A stretch of 64,000 nt of DNA. Origin: CAVYWD01 sp963772225 (GTDB taxonomy: Bacteria > Myxococcota > Myxococcia > Myxococcales > UBA5297). The stretch covers positions 2,108,001 through 2,172,000 of the forward strand of contig CAVYWD010000002.1 in NCBI GenBank assembly GCA_963772225.1, in the 5' to 3' direction. The notes under the pieces were generated by a model that ran no database searches, was not told the DNA's origin, and saw only the letters and a program-made list of their open reading frames with translations. Positions 59,154-64,000 of the stretch are shown one piece after another; within the stretch, counting starts at the first letter, position 1, and each line of letters begins with the position of its first letter. Made by a program: the position numbers and the translations under genes.

Positions 59154-60047
59154 ATGAGTGACGAGCGAATGGAAGTGCTCCGGATGATCGCCGAGAGGAA
59201 AGTGACGGTCGAGGAAGGCGAGCGATTGCTGCGGGCCCTGGACGACCGCGATCGCCGTCCTCCGCCGGGCCGCGACGAGCCGCACGCCAAGGAGCGAGTG
59301 CCGAGCCTCCTCGGCGACCTCCTGGGGAACGTGGGCGCGATGATGCAAGGCCTGGTGAGCGATGCCCTCGGGGGCTTCGGGATGGTCATCCCGGGCCGAG
59401 ATTCGCTCGCGGAGGAGCCGCTCGAGGGCGGCGGCGTGCAAATCGCCCCCGGGGAATCGCTGGAGATCTACCAGCGCGGCGGCGACCTCGAGCTCACCCC
59501 GGCCGCGGACAATCGCTGGTCGCTCGCGAGCGGCGCGTCGCCGCAGAAGATCCAGGTGCTGCGAGGGAGGAACCGCGTGGTGATCGTCAGCCGCGGCAGC
59601 GTCAAGGCGCTGGTCCCTTCTACGCCGAGCGAGGTGAAGGTCTCCACCGCCGGCGGCTCGCTGCGGGGCATCGGCTTCACGAGCCCCTTGGAGGTGCGCA
59701 GCATGGGCGGCGACGTGGCCCTGGTGGCCCTCACTCGCCGCGTCGACGCGAAGACCATGGGAGGCACGCTGCACCTGGGCGTGGACGCCATCGACGCCGA
59801 CTCGCGCGCGGAGACGCTCGGGGGCGACGTGGACGTGGAGCTGGGGCCCAACGCCCGGGCCCGAGTGCGGGCCTCGACGCTGGGCGGCGGCGTTCGGGTA
59901 GCGCCCGAGCTCGGCGGCACCTCGCGCGAGTGGACGATGCCGGGGGAGCAGGTCGTGCTAGAGATCGGCCCCGCGGGCGACGGCCTCGCTCCGACCCTGG
60001 AGCTCAAGACCGCCGGGGGCAACGTGCAGCTGCGCAGAAAGCCTTAG
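59154..60047 (+). CDS. YvlB/LiaX-like N-terminal helix plus DUF4097-like beta domain
   Basis: The product is 297 residues. The N-terminus (MSDERMEVLRMIAERKVTVE, EGERLLRALDD) is the helical SHOCT-like domain seen in YvlB/LiaX proteins. A linker with a possible amphipathic stretch follows (SLLGDLLGNVGAMMQGLVSD). From about 100 to the end there is a regular beta-helix-like pattern of short G-rich strands (GGSLRGIGFTSPLEVRSMGG, AKTMGGTLHLGVDAIDADSR, TLGGDVDVELGPNARARVRA), typical of DUF4097-type adhesin-like sheets. GGAGGA precedes the ATG at 59154. It is followed after 42 bp by a DUF2089 gene that ends in the same helical motif. Confidence 0.82.
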   Translation: MSDERMEVLRMIAERKVTVEEGERLLRALDDRDRRPPPGRDEPHAKERVPSLLGDLLGNVGAMMQGLVSDALGGFGMVIPGRDSLAEEPLEGGGVQIAPGESLEIYQRGGDLELTPAADNRWSLASGASPQKIQVLRGRNRVVIVSRGSVKALVPSTPSEVKVSTAGGSLRGIGFTSPLEVRSMGGDVALVALTRRVDAKTMGGTLHLGVDAIDADSRAETLGGDVDVELGPNARARVRASTLGGGVRVAPELGGTSREWTMPGEQVVLEIGPAGDGLAPTLELKTAGGNVQLRRKP

Positions 60048-60089
60048 CGCCCGTTCGAGCCCTTAGCGCGATCAGAGGTGTCGCTCCCC

Positions 60090-60446
60090 ATGAAGGAATC
60101 GAATGCCCCCGGCCGCTGCCCGTCGTGCTCGGGCCCCATGCGCGTCGAGAAGCTCGCCTGCGCGAGCTGCGGGACCGAGGTGCAGGGGCGATACCGCCCC
60201 TGCCCGGTGTGCGGGCTCGACCCGGAGGCCCGGAAGCTCTTCGACCTGTTCCTCCGGGCGCGCGGGAACCTCAAGGACGTCCAGCGCTCGCTCGGCCTCT
60301 CGTACCCGACGGTGCGGCAGCGCATCGAGGAGATGTTCCGAAAGCTGGAGAGCGCCGAAGAGAGCCGCGACCCCATGGAGATCCTCCAGCGCGTCCGCGA
60401 CGGGGAGCTCACGGTCGACGAAGCCGAGCGGCTGTTGCGTCAGTAG
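60090..60446 (+). CDS. DUF2089 zinc-ribbon / HTH regulator-like protein
   Basis: The product is 118 residues. Two CXXC pairs begin the protein (CPSCSGPM, LACASCGTEV), then CPVCGLD, then the DUF2089 core LFLRARGNLKDVQRSLGLSY, PTVRQRIEEMFRKLESAEES, a helix-turn-helix-like section. It ends DPMEILQRVRDGELTVDEAE RLLRQ, which repeats the motif at the start of the upstream protein. DUF2089 proteins are thought to be DNA-binding regulators. The inverted repeat at the promoter of the pair could be its site (inference). Confidence 0.85.
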   Translation: MKESNAPGRCPSCSGPMRVEKLACASCGTEVQGRYRPCPVCGLDPEARKLFDLFLRARGNLKDVQRSLGLSYPTVRQRIEEMFRKLESAEESRDPMEILQRVRDGELTVDEAERLLRQ

Positions 60447-60859
60447 CCGCGCCCGAAGAGGCGCTCTCAAGCGCGGCCGTGCGCCCTCCCGAAGGCGCTC
60501 GTCACCGCATCCATCGGCCCCGATGTGAATCGCGAATTAGGGCAACACGGTCTCGACCTAGGAGCGGCGCAGTGACTCGAGGCGCCCGCCTCGCGCGACG
60601 GCATGGCCTGATTCTCTCGCTCGAAGTGCTCGGCCCGTGTGCGCGAGGAGCTCGTCGAACCGCCGCAGCGCCTCTTCCCGCTCGGTCCCGTCGAGGTCGA
60701 CGAGCGACACCTCGGAGCACCTCCGGCAAGTCCCCTTTTTCACAGCCTGGGAAGGCGGGCGTAAGCCGAACGATGCCGCGCTGCTCCTTGACTCCCGCGC
60801 GACTTCCAAGGCTACCCTTATAGCTCCTATTCGAATCGCTTGATGCCCGGGGGCGGATT
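60447..60859. other. Intergenic region with a possible minus-strand small gene
   Basis: The 413-bp gap contains the possible 61-residue gene at 60558-60743 (minus strand). Nothing else was found. Confidence 0.4.
60558..60743 (-). CDS. Possible 61-residue protein, unknown
   Basis: GTG at 60741-60743 opens a 61-codon frame: KKGTCRRCSEVSLVDLDGTE, REEALRRFDELLAHTGRALR, and ARESGHAVARGGRLESLRRS. The N-terminus has a CRRC pair and the rest is amphipathic helix, so the amino-acid pattern is protein-like. There is no good ribosome site. Family not recognised. Confidence 0.35.
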   Translation of the reverse strand: MKKGTCRRCSEVSLVDLDGTEREEALRRFDELLAHTGRALRARESGHAVARGGRLESLRRS

Positions 60860-61321
60860 TTGAACATCGCAAAGCGCTGGATTGAGACCTGGTCCGCGCT
60901 CGAGTGGCCCGAGGCCCTCGAGGCCGACCAAGAGCTCGTGCTCGACCTGTTGGACTGCCTCGTGCGCGAAGTGGCGCCGCTCGCATTGGAGTCCTCCGGG
61001 ATGCTCGAGCGCGGCCGGCAGTTCCGGTCGCTCGGCTCCCTGCGCAGTGCGGGCGCCCTGGCCGACTTCCAGTGCGTCTCCCAGGGGGCCATGGACGAGG
61101 GCCGGCGCCTCGACAACCTGCCGAGCTTCCTGGCTCCACTCGGCGAGGCGCTCGAAACGCCGAGCAAGGAATGCCTGGCGATCGGCGGGCCGGCCTGGCG
61201 GGCGGTCGCCCAGGCCATCGACTTCGGGGCCCCGGACTTCGGCGTGCGCGCCTGCCTGGGCCGCATCGTCGAGCGGCGCCGCGGCAGCGAGCTGCGCCCC
61301 CAGGCCGCCCTGCCCTGGTAG
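60860..61321 (+). CDS. Hypothetical helical protein
   Basis: The product is 153 residues, from a TTG at 60860 (GGGGCGGA lies just upstream, rather close). It is acidic and helical, with no signal peptide or membrane span: RWIETWSALEWPEALEADQE, LVLDLLDCLVREVAPLALES, LPSFLAPLGEALETPSKE. The C-terminus (VRACLGRIVERRRGSELRPQ) is basic. I do not recognise it. Codon use is like its neighbours, so it is probably real, but the start is uncertain. Confidence 0.5.
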   Translation: MNIAKRWIETWSALEWPEALEADQELVLDLLDCLVREVAPLALESSGMLERGRQFRSLGSLRSAGALADFQCVSQGAMDEGRRLDNLPSFLAPLGEALETPSKECLAIGGPAWRAVAQAIDFGAPDFGVRACLGRIVERRRGSELRPQAALPW

Positions 61322-61495
61322 CTCTGGGCCCGCCCCTCACCCTACTCTTTTTTGCCGTCGTCCGAGCGCTCCCACCCCGAAGTCGCCTGAAGGCAACGCG
61401 GCACCCGCCTTGCTCGCACTTCATGCGGCGAGAAGGCGCAATCGAGCCGAGGGTCCGCCGTAGGGCTGGCAACGAGAAAGGACGAGGAGGCTCCT

Positions 61496-61747
61496 ATGAA
61501 CGTCGCCGAATCCAACACCGTCATCGTCGCGCGCGGGGTCATCGGAATCGCCGCTTCGATTCTGATCACCGCGGGTGCGACCTTCGGGGTCGCCGCCGAA
61601 TTGCAGCGCGGTTTCGCGCCGGCCTTCCAGGGGTTGGAAGAGCGCCGCCCTGCGCCGCCCCCCGCAGCCATGCCCGCACAGGCGCCGGAGATCATCCGGC
61701 CCACCGCCTCCGCAGGGGTCCCTTTTCCGAGCGCGCTCAAAGGTTGA
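61496..61747 (+). CDS. Small membrane protein
   Basis: The product is 83 residues. AGGAGG seven bases before the ATG is a strong ribosome site. A single hydrophobic helix spans about 11-33 (VARGVIGIAASILITAGATF). The rest is Pro/Ala-rich (ERRPAPPPAAMPAQAPEIIR), probably periplasmic. No family recognised. Confidence 0.6.
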   Translation: MNVAESNTVIVARGVIGIAASILITAGATFGVAAELQRGFAPAFQGLEERRPAPPPAAMPAQAPEIIRPTASAGVPFPSALKG

Positions 61748-61945
61748 CCGGGACCCATCCCTCCCGAGTGAGGCGAGGACCACCGGGTGCAAAGTCGCGG
61801 GCACTCGGTGAGCGTTCACCCTCGCGAGCCCCTGGGGTGCGACCGCACCTGCTTTGGCCGGTCGGCGAAGGCGGCAGCTTGTCCCGACCCGCTACCCGCT
61901 CGGAAGGGCCGCTCGCCGTCGCCGCGCGCGTCGGCACCGTGGTCG

Positions 61946-62479
61946 CTAGAACTTCGCATTCTCGAGGATCCGGTGAAGCGCCCGGCTCAGGCGCGCGGCG
62001 CGAGTGGGGTCGGAGAAGAGCCCGCGGTGCTGGGCGCCCACGAACGCGGTGTATTTCAGCTCGGCGAGGAGCCGCGGCTTCTTGCAACCGCTCGCTCGGT
62101 AGAGACCGGCGAGGTACTCGATTCGGCGCTCGTCCACGCGGTCGATGGCGGCGCGAGCGCGCGTATCCCGGTGGGCCCACGCGCGGACCGCCCCGTCGAG
62201 CCGGTGGTCCAGCCCGCGCACCACTTCGTCGAGCCGGGCGGCCCGCCGCGGGGCCTCCTCGCGCTCCGTGGCGCGGATAGGCTCCTCGGTGAGGTCCTCC
62301 TCCCACCGGGAAAGGAGGGCGGCTCGGAAAGCGTCGATGTCTCGGAAGTGGTGGTAGAAGGAGCCCTTCGTCTTCTTCAGGGCCGCGCAGAGCCGCTCGA
62401 CCGTGACCGCCTCGATGCCCTCCTCGCGAAGCAGCGCGAGGCCCGCCGAGCACCAGTCGCGGGGCGAGGCGCGGCTCAT
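61946..62479 (-). CDS. TetR-family transcriptional repressor
   Basis: The product is 177 residues. The N-terminal helix-turn-helix is clear: WCSAGLALLREEGIEAVTVE, RLCAALKKTKGSFYHHFRDI, with the usual SFYHHF signature. The C-terminal ligand domain is helical and variable. The ATG at 62479 overlaps the DUF3995 stop by 4 bp (ATGA), so it is the last gene of an operon PPOX-DUF3995-TetR. A 17-bp palindrome at the operon's start is the probable operator, giving autoregulation. Confidence 0.9.
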   Translation of the reverse strand: MSRASPRDWCSAGLALLREEGIEAVTVERLCAALKKTKGSFYHHFRDIDAFRAALLSRWEEDLTEEPIRATEREEAPRRAARLDEVVRGLDHRLDGAVRAWAHRDTRARAAIDRVDERRIEYLAGLYRASGCKKPRLLAELKYTAFVGAQHRGLFSDPTRAARLSRALHRILENAKF

Positions 62480-62922
62480 CGGGACGCCAAAAAGGTCAGC
62501 GCTGCGAGTGCCAGGAAGAGCGGCGAGTAGATCCGGCGATTGAGCCGCTCGAAGGGGCTCCCGACCGTCTCGGGGCGCAGGCGAGCATCGACGAAGCCCT
62601 CCAGCCCGCGCACCAGCAAGACCCCAGCTCCGAGCAACGCGGCTCCCCGCACCAGGTTGTGGGGGACCGGAAGCACCAGGAGCCCAGCGGCGCAAAGCGC
62701 CGTTGCAGCCGCCCCCAGGAGCACCACCGCGACCGCCCAAGTCGCCGCGGTCCCCGGCATGCGCATGCCCGGCCGGCCTCCCACCACCGTCCGCGCCAGG
62801 TCGTCCGGATCCGCGCCCGGCCAGAGTCCCCCGAGCGCCCAGTAGCCGTGCAGGACCGCGATGGCCGCGAAGGCGGCGGCAGCGAGGCTTCCGGCCAGCG
62901 CGCTGACGGAGCTGCGGATCAT
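62476..62922 (-). CDS. DUF3995 integral membrane protein
   Basis: The product is 148 residues with four predicted membrane helices (SVSALAGSLAAAAFAAIAVL; TWAVAVVLLGAAATALCAAG; LVRGAALLGAGVLLVRGLEG; PLFLALAALTFLASR). The HGYWALGGLWPGAD motif after the first helix matches DUF3995. The ATG at 62922 overlaps the PPOX stop (TGA at 62919-62921) by 4 bp. Function of the family is unknown. Confidence 0.82.
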   Translation of the reverse strand: MIRSSVSALAGSLAAAAFAAIAVLHGYWALGGLWPGADPDDLARTVVGGRPGMRMPGTAATWAVAVVLLGAAATALCAAGLLVLPVPHNLVRGAALLGAGVLLVRGLEGFVDARLRPETVGSPFERLNRRIYSPLFLALAALTFLASR

Positions 62923-63475
62923 GGCTCGCTCCAAGTTCCGCCGCGCCGGACGAGCCTCGCCGAGCGCAGGCCGAAGGGCTCGGGGTGATCCCCCGGGCGC
63001 TGTCCCATACTTCGAGAGCCTGCGGCTCGAACCGGAGCAGCACGAAGTCGTCGTCCTCCGGGCCCTCGGGCCAAAAGGCCCACCAGGTCGGCATGAAGCG
63101 CCGGCGCCGCTCCGCCAGGTCCTCCACCAACTCGACCCGTCCCGAGAGCACGACGCAGGCTTTGCCGTCGTCCTCGTAGACCAAGGTGGCCCGCGGGTCG
63201 GCGCGCAGCTGCGCCGCCTTGCGCGAGCGCGGGCTCGTCCCGAGCCACACCTCCAGCTCCGGCCCGGGCGGGAACGGCTGCAGGGCGCGCGCCGCGATGC
63301 CGTCCTCCCCCGCGGTGGCGAGCACGCAGTACTTCTTTCGCCTCATGGTGGCCCGCGCCGCGCTGAGCACGGCCGCTGCGCCGCTCCGCTGTCGGGAGCG
63401 GCCCCAGCGGCGAAAGAGCAGGGACAGAGCGCGGGCGAGCCGGTGGCGGAGGGAGAGCGGGGATGGCATATCCAT
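62919..63475 (-). CDS. Pyridoxamine 5'-phosphate oxidase-like (PPOX) flavin-binding protein, frameshifted
   Basis: The product would have 185 residues once repaired. PPOX fold: ARATMRRKKYCVLATAGEDG, ARALQPFPPGPELEVWLGTS, RKAAQLRADPRATLVYEDDG, PTWWAFWPEGPEDDDFVLLR, EPQALEVWDSARG. The tail (HPEPFGLRSARLVRRGGTWS, then EP) is in another frame and needs one additional base near 62987-62994 (GATC followed by CCCC on the plus strand). The stop at 62919-62921 then overlaps the DUF3995 ATG, which supports the repaired reading. Such proteins bind FMN or F420 and act on small molecules. A palindrome overlaps its start, so ATG 63469 is also a possible start. Confidence 0.75.
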
Positions 63476-63491
63476 ACCATACTGTATGGTA
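63475..63491. promoter_or_regulatory. Palindromic operator (TACCATAC-T-GTATGGTA), probable TetR site
   Basis: A perfect 8-bp inverted repeat separated by one base overlaps the first start codon of the PPOX gene. Length and symmetry are typical for a TetR-family operator, and the operon encodes a TetR repressor as its last gene. Confidence 0.7.
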
Positions 63492-63543
63492 CGCTCCGCG
63501 CGCAACCGAATGCCTCGCGCGCTTCGAGACGCGAGCCTACCCT

Positions 63544-64000
63544 CTAGCGCACGTAGCCGGACGCCAGGGCCCGCGCCCAGTCGGACCGGTCCCGCTTGGC
63601 CGCGAGCGCCGCCATGGAGCGGTGGTCGTAGGGCACCGACCGCAGCGAAGAGACCCAGCCGACGTTTCGCCGCCACTCGACGACGGCGTACCGGGCGTCG
63701 GGCGACCCGGTCTCCATGACGTGCGGGTGGGGCAAGTCCGCGACGTACGCCGGGAGCCCCACGCTTCCCGGGTTCACGACGAGCTGGCCGCTCGAGGTGC
63801 GCACGCTCCTGGGCAGGTGCGAGTGGCCGCAGGCGATGAGCGGCGCGGCGGCGGCGCCGAGGCGAGACTCGATCTCGGGGAGCCGGGCGGTTCGAGCGCC
63901 CCCGGCCTCGACGGTCTCGAGGAGATAGACGACGTCGCTTTCGGGCGTTCCGTGGAAGAACACCGCCTCGTTCCCGAGTCGGGCCGTGGAGCTGAGCGCG
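63544..64000 (-). CDS. Metallophosphoesterase (YfcE/MJ0936-like), N-terminus outside window
   Basis: The frame is open to the right edge of the window (about 152 residues visible). It has AVFFHGTPESDVVYLLETVE, ACGHSHLPRSVRTSSGQLVV (GHSH metal ligands) and NPGSVGLPAY, the C-terminal half of the calcineurin-like phosphoesterase fold. The first metal motifs are outside the window. The start cannot be given. Confidence 0.85.
   Translation of the reverse strand, partial: ALSSTARLGNEAVFFHGTPESDVVYLLETVEAGGARTARLPEIESRLGAAAAPLIACGHSHLPRSVRTSSGQLVVNPGSVGLPAYVADLPHPHVMETGSPDARYAVVEWRRNVGWVSSLRSVPYDHRSMAALAAKRDRSDWARALASGYVR

Overview
The window is about 64 kb of very GC-rich DNA (near 70% by eye). 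Genes are dense, GTG and TTG starts are common, 4-bp ATGA/GTGA overlaps are frequent, and signalling proteins are unusually abundant. PATAN (DUF4388) domains, TPR proteins, hybrid-like histidine kinases, a Ser/Thr kinase fused to an FGE-like domain, and a pair of outer-membrane barrels followed by a TPR protein (as in Myxococcus gltABC) all point to a myxobacterium-like member of Myxococcota. No tRNA, rRNA, CRISPR array, phage or insertion sequence was recognised.

Layout. 0-3 kb: the end of a secreted protein built from 81-residue repeats. 3-7.6 kb: a membrane PAS kinase, a FixJ-type regulator and a TRAP-type binding protein in one operon. 7.7-11.6 kb (minus): a small secreted protein, aconitase AcnA and endonuclease V. 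11.8-15 kb: glycogen phosphorylase and a coiled-coil protein. 15-20.3 kb: two sensor kinases (one without an ATPase domain) and a MoxR ATPase. 20.5-24.7 kb: two membrane proteins of unknown function, SthA transhydrogenase, a DUF6918-like protein and an ABM monooxygenase. 24.8-33.9 kb (minus): RsmA, TsaD, a response regulator with a transmembrane segment and TPRs, a 1417-residue PATAN/coiled-coil/J-domain protein, and TrmL. 34-40 kb: DUF192, two OM barrels, a TPR protein and a kinase with a CXXCH motif. 40-45.9 kb: acyl-CoA dehydrogenase, TrmJ, an ECF sigma factor with an alpha/beta hydrolase, an AbiEii-like pair and an esterase. 46-52.7 kb: AcnB, an HPt protein, a ChaN-like lipoprotein, an AI-2E-type permease and a methyltransferase. 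52.9-59 kb: a signalling island with an ECF-like sigma, a Ser/Thr kinase-FGE fusion, two paralogous small proteins of an unrecognised family, a second ECF-like sigma and a divergent metacaspase-like protein lacking the catalytic cysteine. 59-64 kb: a DUF4097/YvlB-like protein with a DUF2089 protein, small unknowns, a PPOX-DUF3995-TetR operon with a palindromic operator, and a partial phosphoesterase.

Most striking observation: seven genes (glgP, the coiled-coil gene, two sensor kinases, the second OM barrel, the acyl-CoA dehydrogenase and the AI-2E permease) each carry a +1 frameshift. In every case the shift lies at GATTC or GAATC and disappears if that 5-mer is read as GATC; the restored proteins have canonical ends and junctions. 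An eighth frameshift, of opposite sign, also lies on a GATC. This suggests a systematic GATC-associated artefact (for example long-read errors at a methylated motif) or a real GATC-linked indel process. The seven genes are annotated here as probably intact.

Metabolically the window has both aconitases, glycogen breakdown, NAD(P)H balancing and fatty-acid oxidation. The rest is mostly sensing and regulation (five histidine-kinase-type proteins, an HPt protein, two sigma-like factors with kinase or caspase neighbours and a third with a hydrolase) and cell-envelope or motility functions.
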